From Brenneria sp. hezel4-2-4 (GTDB lineage: Bacteria; Pseudomonadota; Gammaproteobacteria; Enterobacterales; Enterobacteriaceae): a DNA stretch of 64,000 nt. Made by a program: the position numbers and the translations under genes. The DNA is taken from positions 62,001-126,000 of the forward strand of contig NZ_JABJXS010000005.1 in assembly GCF_013155275.1 (NCBI RefSeq), given 5' to 3'. Positions 45,966 through 54,846 of the stretch are shown here, piece by piece (the first letter of the stretch is position 1; each line of letters opens with the position of its first letter). Below the pieces are notes generated by a model. It was not told where the DNA came from, searched no databases, and worked only from the letters and a program-made list of their open reading frames with translations.

Positions 45966-46321
45966 ATCGCGCAGCCCCACGCGCCGCAATCCCCTCAGTC
46001 TGGCCGGCAGCCGCCCGGCCAGGCATCCCCCGTTGAAAAGCCGCCGCTGTCGATCCGACTCTGGCTATTTCCCGATCCACGCGGTGGATTCATGAACTTT
46101 TTTAGTGCGAAAATTGCTCACACTGCTCTATTTCAGTACAGCCCCTGCCGACATCCCGCTGGCTTAGCACCGTATTTTCCCCCTATAACCACGGCACAGC
46201 GCCCGTCCCGACGGCATTTTCATACCCATTTCAGGCGAATAAAAAAGCAGGCATGAAACTTGCTTTATTTAAACTCAAGTTACTTGAAAGCAAGTTAACA
46301 CTATTGAATCGGAGAATGAAG
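45966..46321. other. intergenic region before the second transporter operon
   Basis: About 355 bp without a gene. It holds a small ATCCAC/GTGGAT hairpin (46075-46089) and, at its right end, the cluster of ACTTG/CAAGT half-sites listed separately. The promoter of the second operon must be here. Confidence 0.55.
46257..46298. promoter_or_regulatory. putative XRE-cupin operator cluster, copy 2
   Basis: The 13-mer CAAGTTACTTGAA (46276-46288) is identical to the site upstream of the first operon. It is flanked by further half-sites, AACTTGC (46257-46263) and GCAAGTTAA (46290-46298), so ACTTG and CAAGT alternate and overlapping palindromes form (for example ACTTG-AAAG-CAAGT). The cluster lies 24-65 bp before the chosen start of the binding-protein gene. 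Multiple half-sites suggest cooperative binding (inference). Confidence 0.68.
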
Positions 46322-47314
46322 ATGGCCACATTTTATACCCCGCGTCCTTTTACCGCGCTCTCGCGGATAGCCGCTGTCGCCGCTGTCTCAATAACGCTTG
46401 CATACGCCAGCGTGGCCAGCGCCCAATCATTGAAGGTGGCCATTGTGATGGCCGGCAACATTACCGATCACTCGTTTAATCAGTCCGGTTACGAGGGCGT
46501 GACGCAGGCCGGCAAGGCGCTGGATCTTGAGGTGGCCTACAGCGAAAAAGTGCCCCAGCCCGATCAGGCCCGCGCGCTGTCTGACTATGCCCGTCGCGGC
46601 TACGACATTGTGATCGGCCACGGCGGCGAGTTTCAGGACGCGGTCGAGCGGGTCGCCAAACGTAATGCCAACACGCAGTTTCTGATCGTCAACGGCACCA
46701 AAAGCGGCGACAACGTCTCCACGCTGGCTTTTGACATGAAAGACATGGGTTATGTGATTGGTTTTATCGGCGGTAAAAGTTCGCAAACCGGGGTCGGCGG
46801 TTTTGTCGGGGCGCAGAAAATCAAAGCCTATACCGATCTGAACGACGGTTTCGTCGAGGGTTTTAAGGCCGCGAGACCGGATGGCAAGGTGCTCAGCGCC
46901 TGGACCAACGACTGGGACGACCTGGCTAAAGGCAAGGAAGCGGCGCTGAACCTGATTGACCAGCAGGCGGATGCCCTGTTCCCGACCATGGATAACGCGG
47001 TGCTTGGCAGCCTACAGGCGATAAGAGAGAAAAATAAACAGGGTTTCGGCATTTACTATGACGCGCTGAAAGACTGGCCGGACAACCTGCTGCAATCCGC
47101 GGTGCTGGATATGCGCGGCGCATTACTCACCGTCCTGACCCAGGCCAAAAACGGGCCGCTGGGCGGCAAAGCCTACGTCTACGGCTTCGAAACCCCGACC
47201 GCGTTTCGTCTGGGCAGCTACGGGAAAGCGGTATCGGAACAGACCAAAACCGAGGTCGCCGCGTTAATTGAGGAGATCAAACAACGCAACGCCGCCGCGG
47301 CAGCGCAACCGTAA
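46322..47314 (+). CDS. BMP-family ABC transporter substrate-binding protein
   Basis: Periplasmic basic-membrane-protein/PnrA-like binding protein, 330 aa, with a signal peptide ending VASAQS. Family marks are VMAGNITDHSFNQSGYEGVT, YDIVIGHGGEFQDAVERVAK, FDMKDMGYVIGFIGGKSS and the C-terminal KAYVYGFETPTAFRLGSYGK. BMP proteins typically bind nucleosides, purines or other ring compounds such as riboflavin. I chose ATG 46322 because GGAG ends 7 nt before it; the ATG at 46316 is too close to that site, and ATG 46253 would run through the operator cluster. Its stop overlaps the ATPase start by 1 nt. Confidence 0.87.
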   Translation: MATFYTPRPFTALSRIAAVAAVSITLAYASVASAQSLKVAIVMAGNITDHSFNQSGYEGVTQAGKALDLEVAYSEKVPQPDQARALSDYARRGYDIVIGHGGEFQDAVERVAKRNANTQFLIVNGTKSGDNVSTLAFDMKDMGYVIGFIGGKSSQTGVGGFVGAQKIKAYTDLNDGFVEGFKAARPDGKVLSAWTNDWDDLAKGKEAALNLIDQQADALFPTMDNAVLGSLQAIREKNKQGFGIYYDALKDWPDNLLQSAVLDMRGALLTVLTQAKNGPLGGKAYVYGFETPTAFRLGSYGKAVSEQTKTEVAALIEEIKQRNAAAAAQP

Positions 47315-48834
47315 TGAATTACCTCAGCATCGAAGGCCTGAGTAAACGATTTGGCGAGTTCACCGCGCTGGACACGGTCTCGCTTAACGTCAGCAAAGGC
47401 AGCATCCATGCGTTGCTGGGAGAAAACGGCGCGGGCAAAACCACGCTGATGAATATCCTGTACGGCCTGTACCAGCCCGATAGCGGCCGCATCAGTCTGG
47501 CGGGCACCCCCCTGAAGGCGTCATCTCCCAGACAGGCGTTGGACAGCGGTCTGGGGATGATCCACCAGCATTTCATGCTGGTGGATAACCTGACGGTGCT
47601 GGAAAACGTCATTCTCGGTTTTCCCGGCGGGCTGCGGCTCAGACTGGCGGAGCACCGTCGCAGGCTCATCGAACTGAGCGAGCAGGTCGGCCTGGACATC
47701 CACCCCGACCGTCCGATATGGCAATTGCCTATCGGCATGCGCCAGCGGGTGGAGATCCTCAAGGCGCTCTACCGCAATGTTGACGTGCTGATCCTCGACG
47801 AACCCAGCAGCGTGCTCGGCCCCGATGAGATAGAAGCCTTTTTGCAGATTCTGAAAAAACTGCGCGGCATGGGAAAAACCATGCTGTTTATCACGCATAA
47901 ACTGGACGAGGTGTTCCGGGTTTGCGATCGGGTGACGGTGCTGCGCCGGGGCAAGGTCGTCGGACACGCGGAAATTGCCGACACCACGCCACAGACGGTG
48001 TCGCGGATGATGGTCGGTCGCGAGTTGGCGAAGCCGCCCGATCTGCCGCCGATGCCGCCGGGCGACGCGGTGCTGGCGGTGCGGTCGCTCAATGCCGACA
48101 ACGATCGGGGAATGCGGGCGCTGCATGATATTTCATTCCAGATCCGCGCCGGCGAGGTACTGGGCATCGCCGGGGTTGACGGCAACGGCCAGTCGGAGCT
48201 TGCCGAAATCATTACCGGCTTGCGCCGGCCCACCTCCGGCGACGTCAGCATACGGGGGGAATCGATGTTGGGTTATGACGTGGGCGAACGCCGTCGCCGC
48301 TTCAAGGTGGGCTATGTTCCCGAAGATCGCCACAGCACCGGCCTGATTCTGGACTTTGCTCTTTGGCAAAACGCCATGCTGCGCGACGCCTGCCGCGCGC
48401 CCTTTGCCCGCCACGGATTGATCAAAGCCCGCACAGCCCGGGACATCACCCGCGACTGGTGCGAGAAATACGATATCCGTATGCATTCGGTTAACCAACC
48501 GGTTCGCTTCCTGTCCGGCGGTAATCAGCAAAAACTGATTTTTGCCCGTGAAGTGGAATGCGACCCGACGCTACTGGTGGTGATGCAGCCCTGCAAAGGG
48601 CTGGACGTCGGCGCCATCGAGGCGGTGCAGCGCGTGGTGCGCGAGCAGCGTATGCTGGGTAAGGCGGTGCTCTATATCTCCACCGAACTGGAAGAAATTA
48701 TGGCAATTTCCGACCATATTGGCGTCATGTGCGCCGGCCGACTCACCGGGATGCTGACGCGGGCCAACGCGACGACGGAACGTATCGGCGAGCTAATGAC
48801 CAGCGATACCGTCGAGGACGGCGGCCATGAATAA
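47314..48834 (+). CDS. ABC transporter ATP-binding protein, tandem-domain (nucleoside/sugar type)
   Basis: Protein of 506 aa with two ATPase domains, the YufO/RbsA-like layout that pairs with BMP binding proteins. Domain 1: Walker A GENGAGKTTLMNILYGL, Q-loop MIHQHFMLVDNLTVLENV, signature-like LPIGMRQRVEILKAL, Walker B LILDEPSSVLGPDE. Domain 2 is degenerate in the usual way: GVDGNGQSELAEIITGLRRP for Walker A, an intact LSGGNQQKLIFARE, and VVMQPCKGLDVGA without the acidic pair. Domain 1 should be the active ATPase. The next gene overlaps by 8 nt. Confidence 0.9.
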   Translation: MNYLSIEGLSKRFGEFTALDTVSLNVSKGSIHALLGENGAGKTTLMNILYGLYQPDSGRISLAGTPLKASSPRQALDSGLGMIHQHFMLVDNLTVLENVILGFPGGLRLRLAEHRRRLIELSEQVGLDIHPDRPIWQLPIGMRQRVEILKALYRNVDVLILDEPSSVLGPDEIEAFLQILKKLRGMGKTMLFITHKLDEVFRVCDRVTVLRRGKVVGHAEIADTTPQTVSRMMVGRELAKPPDLPPMPPGDAVLAVRSLNADNDRGMRALHDISFQIRAGEVLGIAGVDGNGQSELAEIITGLRRPTSGDVSIRGESMLGYDVGERRRRFKVGYVPEDRHSTGLILDFALWQNAMLRDACRAPFARHGLIKARTARDITRDWCEKYDIRMHSVNQPVRFLSGGNQQKLIFAREVECDPTLLVVMQPCKGLDVGAIEAVQRVVREQRMLGKAVLYISTELEEIMAISDHIGVMCAGRLTGMLTRANATTERIGELMTSDTVEDGGHE

Positions 48835-49909
48835 TCTGCGGCAGGCGCTCTACCGTTTACGCATGGTGTGGGCGGTGATGGCGGCCTTTGCCGTCGGTTC
48901 ATTGCTGATCCTGGCGACCCATCACAACCCGATCAACGCCTATGCCGCCCTGTTCCAGGGCGCCTTTTTCGATTACTACGGTCTGGCCGATACGCTGATC
49001 AAGATGTGCCCCATGCTGCTTGCCGGCCTGGCGGTGATCGTGCCGATGCGCTGCGGCCTATTGAACGTGGGGGGAGAAGGGCAAATTTATATCGGCGGAC
49101 TGGCGGCGGCGGCGGTCGCCCTCTATCTGCCGGCGGCGCCCGCCTGGCTGCATCTGCTGCTGTGTCTGCTGGCCGGTATGCTGGGCGGCGGGTTGTGGGG
49201 CGCCATCCCCGGCTACCTGCGGGCGACCCGTGGCATCAATGAGGTGATCGTTACGCTGCTGATGAATTACGTCGGCATCAACATCGTCAGCTATTTCGCC
49301 GGCGGCCCGATGATGCAGGACGGCGCCCCTTACCCCTACTCCAACGAAATCAGTGAAAGCCTGTGGTTGCCGATTTTCCTGCCGCACACCGACACCCATA
49401 TCGGCGTGTTCATCGCCGCCGCGCTAAGCATGCTGCTCTTTTGGGTTTTACGCTACACCACCGTGGGTTTTTCCATGGCGGCGGTAGGTAAAAGCCCCAC
49501 GGCGGCGCGCTATGCCGGTATGTCCGTCAACCGCCATTTAATCGGCAGTATGATCGCCGGCGGCGCGGTGGCCGGGCTGGCGGGAGCGATTGAGGTTGTG
49601 GGCGTCAAGTATCGGTTGTACCACCTTTTCAGCCCCGGCTACGGTTACGACGGCATCGTGGTGGCATTTATGTCCAGCCTCAACCCGCTGTTCGCCATGC
49701 TGTCCGCCTTTTTCCTGGCCGGGTTAAGCTCCGGGGCGCAGTTCATGCAGCGGGCCATCGGGCTTGACGTCACGGCGATTGAAGCGCTGCGCGGCCTGAT
49801 CGTCATCTTTGTCGCCGCGGGTCTCATCTGGAAACTCAGGCGACAAAAGCCGCCGGCCGCCGCGGATAACCTCGTTCCCTCCCCCCTCTCGTCACGGAGC
49901 CACCGGTAA
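48827..49909 (+). CDS. ABC transporter permease (BMP/nucleoside type, YufP-like)
   Basis: Inner-membrane permease of 360 aa, about nine to ten helices. Family-specific segments are MRCGLLNVGGEGQIYIGGLA, WGAIPGYLRATRGINEVIVT, LLMNYVGINIVSYFAGGPM and RYAGMSVNRHLIGSMIAGGA. It forms the channel together with the following permease. Its stop and the next start share one base, which argues for strict co-expression. Confidence 0.88.
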   Translation: MNNLRQALYRLRMVWAVMAAFAVGSLLILATHHNPINAYAALFQGAFFDYYGLADTLIKMCPMLLAGLAVIVPMRCGLLNVGGEGQIYIGGLAAAAVALYLPAAPAWLHLLLCLLAGMLGGGLWGAIPGYLRATRGINEVIVTLLMNYVGINIVSYFAGGPMMQDGAPYPYSNEISESLWLPIFLPHTDTHIGVFIAAALSMLLFWVLRYTTVGFSMAAVGKSPTAARYAGMSVNRHLIGSMIAGGAVAGLAGAIEVVGVKYRLYHLFSPGYGYDGIVVAFMSSLNPLFAMLSAFFLAGLSSGAQFMQRAIGLDVTAIEALRGLIVIFVAAGLIWKLRRQKPPAAADNLVPSPLSSRSHR

Positions 49910-50835
49910 TGGATGCAACCTATCTCGCGATTGCCTCGACAGGGCTACGCCTGTCCATTCCGCTGATCTTCGCCGCACTGGGCGGCATCTGGTCGGAACG
50001 CGCCGGGGTTTTCAACCTCGCGCTGGAAGGCAGCCTTCTTAGCGGCGCGTTCGGCGCGGCGCTGGGCAGTTTCTACTTTCACAGCGCCTGGGCCGGGCTG
50101 GCGGTCGGGCTGTTCGCCGCCGGGTTGACCGGCCTGCTGCTGGCGGTGATGACCGTCTGGCTGTCCATCAACCAGATGGTGGCGGGTATCGCCATCAATA
50201 TGTTCGCGATCGGCATAACCGCCTTTCTCTCGCGCATCGTTTTCAGCGGACAAGGCGCCTCCGACAGCCTGACCGGCTTTTCTCCCCTCGCCATCCCCGT
50301 GCTGTCCTCCATACCGGTCGTCGGCAACCTGCTGTTCAATCAGGATGCGCTGGCGTACCTGATGTACGCGCTGGTGCCGCTGGCGTGGTGGTTATTGTTT
50401 CATACGTCCTGGGGGCTGAACCTGCGCGCCACCGGCGAGTATCCGCGGGCGGTTGACAGCGCCGGTCTGTCGGTGTTTGGCATTCGTTTTATCAGCGTGG
50501 TCGGGTCGGGGGTGATTGCCGGCCTCGGCGGCTGTTATCTGGTGCTGTCGCAGGTATTTATGTTTACCGAACATATGAGCGCCGGCAAAGGTTTTATCGC
50601 GCTGGCGGCGCTGATACTCGGCCGCTGGCACCCGCTCGGCGCGCTGGCGGCCTGTCTGTTGTTCGGTCTGGCGGATGCGTTACAGCTACGGCTACAGTTC
50701 AGCCATCCCGACGTGCCTTATCAGCTGTTCGTGGTGCTGCCTTATGTGGCGTCCATCGGCGCGCTGATCGTCTTTGCCGGGAAAATCAGACCGCCGGCGG
50801 CGGCCGGGGAACATTATCAGCGCGGCGGTAAATAA
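49909..50835 (+). CDS. ABC transporter permease (BMP/nucleoside type, YufQ-like)
   Basis: Second permease of the BMP-type importer, 308 aa. Typical stretches: LIFAALGGIWSERAGVFNLA, LEGSLLSGAFGAALGSFYFH, WLSINQMVAGIAINMFAIGI and the C-terminal KGFIALAALILGRWHPLGAL. With the first permease, the tandem ATPase and the BMP protein it completes a four-gene importer. The deacetylase-fold gene starts 38 bp later. Confidence 0.88.
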   Translation: MDATYLAIASTGLRLSIPLIFAALGGIWSERAGVFNLALEGSLLSGAFGAALGSFYFHSAWAGLAVGLFAAGLTGLLLAVMTVWLSINQMVAGIAINMFAIGITAFLSRIVFSGQGASDSLTGFSPLAIPVLSSIPVVGNLLFNQDALAYLMYALVPLAWWLLFHTSWGLNLRATGEYPRAVDSAGLSVFGIRFISVVGSGVIAGLGGCYLVLSQVFMFTEHMSAGKGFIALAALILGRWHPLGALAACLLFGLADALQLRLQFSHPDVPYQLFVVLPYVASIGALIVFAGKIRPPAAAGEHYQRGGK

Positions 50836-50873
50836 CGCGCCGTATTTTTCCACCTCACTTATCAGGCAATGGT

Positions 50874-51788
50874 ATGACAACAACACACGGTATGATCAAC
50901 AACCCCATCCCCTGGCCCGATGGCGCGCGGTGCGCCGTGGCGATCACCTTTGATGTGGATGTAGACAGCTTTCTCCATCTGCAACGCCCGGCGGACAGCT
51001 ATAAGCGGGTCAGCACCCTTTCAACGCTGCAATACGATCCCAACATCGGCGTGCCCCGCATTCTGCAAACCTATCGCGAACTCGGCCTTAAGCAGACCTT
51101 CTTTATACCGGCGTGGTGTATCGAGCGCTATCCGGCCATGGCGGAGGCCATCGTCAGGGAAGGTCATGAGATTGGTCACCACGGTTACATTCACGAGCAC
51201 GCCAACGAACTCAGCGAACAGGAAGAACGCTTCTGGCTGCGCAAGTCGATTGAGATTATCGAGCGGCATACCGGCAAGCGGCCGCGCGGGTTTCGCGCCC
51301 CGCTGTATAACTTTTCCCCGGCCACCACCGATTTGCTGATTGATGAAGGATTTCAGTACGATGCCTCGCTGATGGGCGACGATGTGCCTTACCTGTTGCG
51401 CGGTAAAAAAGGCCATCTGGTCGAGCTGCCCACCCACTGGGCAATGGACGACTGGCCGCCTTACGTGCATATGAGCGACATCGACTACGTTATGCCGATT
51501 CGCTCGCCGCAGGAAGCGATCGGGGTGTATAAGGCCGAGTTCGACGCCATGTGGGAGTACGGCGGACTGCTGGTGGCGGTGTGGCACCCCTTTGTCACCG
51601 GGCGACTGGCCCGCTGGCATGAAACCGTGCGCTTTATCGAATACATGCAGTCACGCGGCGGCGTATGGTTCGCGACCCTTGAGGAAATAGCGGCCCACGT
51701 CAATAAAGTCCGCGCCGACGGGCGGGTTCATCTGCATGAAGAACAGATGCCGCCTTATCCGGGGCCGGTCACGTTCGATAAATTTTAA
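50874..51788 (+). CDS. polysaccharide deacetylase-fold hydrolase (HpPgdA / PuuE / cyclic imidase type)
   Basis: Carbohydrate esterase 4 (NodB) fold protein, 304 aa, without a signal peptide, so it is cytoplasmic. Motif 1 is modified (ITFDVDVDSF), motif 2 is GHEIGHHGYIHEH (metal histidines), motif 3 is RPRGFRAPLYNFS, and the C-terminal ...VAVWHPFVTGR supplies the late His. Cytoplasmic members of this group include PuuE allantoinase, cyclic imide hydrolases and H. pylori PgdA-like proteins, which open ring amides rather than deacetylate sugars. Its place at the end of a transporter operon beside an M20 amidase fits ring opening of an imported imide, hydantoin or ureide (inference). Confidence 0.83.
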   Translation: MTTTHGMINNPIPWPDGARCAVAITFDVDVDSFLHLQRPADSYKRVSTLSTLQYDPNIGVPRILQTYRELGLKQTFFIPAWCIERYPAMAEAIVREGHEIGHHGYIHEHANELSEQEERFWLRKSIEIIERHTGKRPRGFRAPLYNFSPATTDLLIDEGFQYDASLMGDDVPYLLRGKKGHLVELPTHWAMDDWPPYVHMSDIDYVMPIRSPQEAIGVYKAEFDAMWEYGGLLVAVWHPFVTGRLARWHETVRFIEYMQSRGGVWFATLEEIAAHVNKVRADGRVHLHEEQMPPYPGPVTFDKF

Positions 51789-51797
51789 CCCGCCATT

Positions 51798-51821
51798 GAA
51801 CCGCCCCACAGGAAGCGGTTC
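51798..51821. terminator. bidirectional hairpin between island and ggt
   Basis: A 7-bp stem GAACCGC/GCGGTTC with a 10-nt loop lies between the convergent stops of the deacetylase-fold gene and ggt. No long T-run on either side. Confidence 0.55.
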
Positions 51822-51836
51822 GTCCCCTCGCCGACC

Positions 51837-53603
51837 TCAATATCCTATCGCCGCCCCCGCCGGGCGGCGAATGTCATTGGCGCCGTACAGGTAGCCTTCA
51901 CGCACTTTGCCGGATACCGCCGAGTCGTTGCCGGAATTGGCGGGAGTCACCCCGGGCGCGCCGGGCAACCCGACCATGATCAGCTCCGCCGCGCCCCAGG
52001 GCGTTTGTTCAACCATTTTGTAGCCGCGCTGTTTCAGCAAAGCCAGCGTATCGGCAGACAGACCGCGTTGTTCGTAATACACCTCATCCGGCAGCCACTG
52101 ATGATGAATACGCGGCGCATCCACCGCTTCCTGCGGCGCCATGCCGTGGTCGATCACATTGAGCGCCGTTTGCAAGGTAATGGTGATAATGCGCGAGCCG
52201 CCCGGCGATCCCAGCACCATGAACACTTTCCCCTCTTTGGTGACCAGCGACGGGCTCATGGATGAGAGCGGGCGCTTGCCGGGGGCAATGGCATTACGCT
52301 CCCCCTGCACCAGTCCATACAGGTTTTTCTCCCCGACCTTAATGGTGAAATCATCCATTTCATCGTTAAGGAAGAAGCCGGTGCCCGGCGCAATCACCAC
52401 TGCGCCGAAACGGCCATTGACCGTATAGGTGGTGGAAACCGCGTTGCCCTGATTATCGACAATCGAATAGTGGGTGGTTTCCGGTTTTTCATGCGGCCCG
52501 ATGCCCGGCTGAACCCGCTGCGACGGCGTGGCGTTTTCCGGTTCTATTTGCTTGCGGATCTCGGCGGCATAGCTTTTGCTCAGCAGGCGGTCGATCGGGT
52601 TGCGGACAAACTCGGGATCGCCAAGATAGGTATTGCGATCCATATAGGCATGACGCATTGCCTCGGTGAGCACATGCACGGAAGCCGCAGAATTAAAGCC
52701 CATCGATGCGATGTCGTACCCTTCCACGATATTGAGAATTTCACACATCGTTACCCCGCCAGAGCTGGGCGGCGGCGAGGAAATGAATTTATAGCCGCGG
52801 TAATCACAGGTAACCGGCACGGTTTCGGTGATGCGGTAATTGGCGAAATCAGCGGCCGTCAGAACACCGCCCCCCTGCTTCGCCGCCTGCTCCACCAACT
52901 GGGGAATGCTTCCCTTGTAGAACGCGTCCGGGCCGTTATCCGCGATCGCCTGCAAGGTATTCGCCAGATCGCGCTGCACCAGCTTATCGCCGGGCTGCAA
53001 CGGGCTGCCGTCAGGACGCAGGAAAATCCGCGCGGATTCAGGATCGTCTTTGAAACGCTTGACCGTGGTGTCCAGAATATCGGTATCCGCCCGCGTCAGC
53101 TCGAAACCATAACGCGCCAGCTTGATCGCCGGCGCCATCACCTGTTCGCGGCTCAGCTTGCCGTACTTTTGCAGCGCCGTATCCAGCCCCAGCACCGTGC
53201 CCGGTACGCCGGCGGCCAGATAACCATACAGGCTGGCCCCTTTCTTCACGTTGCCTTGCGCATCAAGGTACATATCCGCGCTGGCCGCCGCCGGCGCGGT
53301 TTCACGGAAATTGATAAACGTGTCTTTGCCGTTTGCCAGATGAATGGTCATAAACCCGCCGCCGCCAATATTGCCGCAGCAGGGATTAACCACCGCCTGC
53401 GCATAGCCCACGGCGACAGCGGCATCGATGGCGTTGCCCCCCAGCTTCATGATATCCACCCCGACCTGCGAAGCCAGATGCTGCGAACTGACCACCATGC
53501 CGTTTTTCGCTTCTACCGCCGGCGCCGAGGCGGCCCGTACCGCTCCGCCGACCAATAGCGCCGCCACGCCCAGTGACACAAGCCATTTTGCCGATACCAT
53601 CAC
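51837..53603 (-). CDS. ggt: gamma-glutamyltransferase
   Basis: Periplasmic Ntn-hydrolase, 588 aa, cleaving gamma-glutamyl bonds of glutathione and related compounds. A signal peptide (about residues 1-24) precedes the large-subunit region (NGMVVSSQHLASQVGVDIMK, CCGNIGGGGFMTIHLANGKD, INFRETAPAAAS). The autocleavage site and catalytic Thr are in PETTHYSIVDNQGNAVSTTY, and the substrate lid/oxyanion segments LSSMSPSLV and GSPGGSRIITITLQ follow. Length is normal. In E. coli ggt is beside yhhA; here it sits about 45 kb away at the right edge of the catabolic island. Confidence 0.93.
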   Translation of the reverse strand: MMVSAKWLVSLGVAALLVGGAVRAASAPAVEAKNGMVVSSQHLASQVGVDIMKLGGNAIDAAVAVGYAQAVVNPCCGNIGGGGFMTIHLANGKDTFINFRETAPAAASADMYLDAQGNVKKGASLYGYLAAGVPGTVLGLDTALQKYGKLSREQVMAPAIKLARYGFELTRADTDILDTTVKRFKDDPESARIFLRPDGSPLQPGDKLVQRDLANTLQAIADNGPDAFYKGSIPQLVEQAAKQGGGVLTAADFANYRITETVPVTCDYRGYKFISSPPPSSGGVTMCEILNIVEGYDIASMGFNSAASVHVLTEAMRHAYMDRNTYLGDPEFVRNPIDRLLSKSYAAEIRKQIEPENATPSQRVQPGIGPHEKPETTHYSIVDNQGNAVSTTYTVNGRFGAVVIAPGTGFFLNDEMDDFTIKVGEKNLYGLVQGERNAIAPGKRPLSSMSPSLVTKEGKVFMVLGSPGGSRIITITLQTALNVIDHGMAPQEAVDAPRIHHQWLPDEVYYEQRGLSADTLALLKQRGYKMVEQTPWGAAELIMVGLPGAPGVTPANSGNDSAVSGKVREGYLYGANDIRRPAGAAIGY

Positions 53604-53640
53604 GACTCCTATTACTCTGTTGATTGTTGAGCGCCCGCCC

Positions 53641-54846
53641 TCAGTCTCGTCGACATTCGCCGCGATAATCCATCGCTTTCCCTATACGCTGAATAAGCGA
53701 ATGGCCGAGGTTATTGTTCCAGTTAAAGCTGTTTTGCAGCACCACGACCGCAATCTTGTGCTGGCGATCCAAGCCGATATAACTGGAGTACCCGCCAATA
53801 TAGCCTACCTGATAAGTAATACGTTGCCGGCCGATCTCATCGGTAATCCAGGCAATATTTGCCGCCTCTTTGGTGCGATTGTAGTAAGTTTTCAGCGAGT
53901 CGCTGATGGCTTCATCCAGCGCGGCGTCGCCTGTCGGGTAGAGATGCGCGTGCGCAAATTTCAGCAAATCATTCGCGCTGGTGTAGAGGCTGGCCGCCCC
54001 CATCATGTTGGAAGAGAAATGCCAGTCGGGTATCGGCGTGCCGCGTAAAATAAATTTTGGCTGATCGCCCGCATGACCGATGGCGCGATAGGGGAATTGT
54101 TTTAATTTTCCGGGTGTGAAGCTGGTATTTTTCAGTCCGAGCGGCTGGATAATATGATTATTGACTAACTGATCGATCGGCGCGCCGGTTTTCAGCCGCA
54201 GGATATAATTCAGGATGGCGTAGCCGAGGTTGGAATAGAGCGGCACGGGATGAGCCGGCGCATTAAAATTAGCCAGGTAGTTCAGAACATTGTCATCATC
54301 CAGCGTGGCGTAAAAGTTGTTTCCGGTGAACAGATATTCGGCGAACAATCTCAGCATCCGCACATCCATCATCTGTCGTGGTAAACCGGAGGTATGCGTC
54401 GCCAGTTGCAGCAGGGTGATCTTTTTTGCCCGCTCGCTTAAACGAATATTTCGGGGCATCAGCCGCTCAAGCGTATCATCCCATTTCAATACGCCCTGTT
54501 TTACCAGGATCGCCGTGGTTTCCGCCGTAAAACCCTTGCTCACCGAACCCACCGCAAAAAGGGTATCGCCGGTGATCAGGTAGCGATGATAAGCGTCTGT
54601 TACGCCATAGCCCCAACTGCGCATTTGCCCGTCGGCCGTCAGCACGCCGACCACCAAACCCGGCGTGATATTTTGTTTGAGTAATGGAATAGCGAGACGC
54701 TCGACTTCTTCTTGCAAATCATAACGGCAGGCCAATCCACTGCCGTCAAAATTCGACTCGTCCGTCGACATATTCGACAATGTGCCACAGCCGGAAAGCG
54801 TCAATACAAAGGCGGTACAGAACGCCAATTTAAGGGCTGCGAGCAT
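53641..54846 (-). CDS. class C beta-lactamase-fold serine hydrolase lipoprotein
   Basis: Protein of 401 aa with a lipoprotein signal (VLTLSGC, lipid-modified Cys20), so it is anchored to a membrane, probably the outer one. The serine-hydrolase motif SVSK gives Ser101 and Lys104; the second motif is YSNLGYA (Tyr-x-Asn). A clear third KTG box is not evident (the candidate region is GGYSSYIGLDRQHKIAVVVL). This architecture fits penicillin-binding-protein-like esterases or D,D-peptidases such as EstB/AmpH relatives rather than a true resistance enzyme. It stands alone between ggt and hipBA. Confidence 0.82.
   Translation of the reverse strand: MLAALKLAFCTAFVLTLSGCGTLSNMSTDESNFDGSGLACRYDLQEEVERLAIPLLKQNITPGLVVGVLTADGQMRSWGYGVTDAYHRYLITGDTLFAVGSVSKGFTAETTAILVKQGVLKWDDTLERLMPRNIRLSERAKKITLLQLATHTSGLPRQMMDVRMLRLFAEYLFTGNNFYATLDDDNVLNYLANFNAPAHPVPLYSNLGYAILNYILRLKTGAPIDQLVNNHIIQPLGLKNTSFTPGKLKQFPYRAIGHAGDQPKFILRGTPIPDWHFSSNMMGAASLYTSANDLLKFAHAHLYPTGDAALDEAISDSLKTYYNRTKEAANIAWITDEIGRQRITYQVGYIGGYSSYIGLDRQHKIAVVVLQNSFNWNNNLGHSLIQRIGKAMDYRGECRRD

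Noticed and set aside
52470-53558. Long open frame (362 codons) on the plus strand
   Set aside because: It is antisense within ggt, which has all expected motifs; the antisense product is Arg/His-rich and unlike any family I know.
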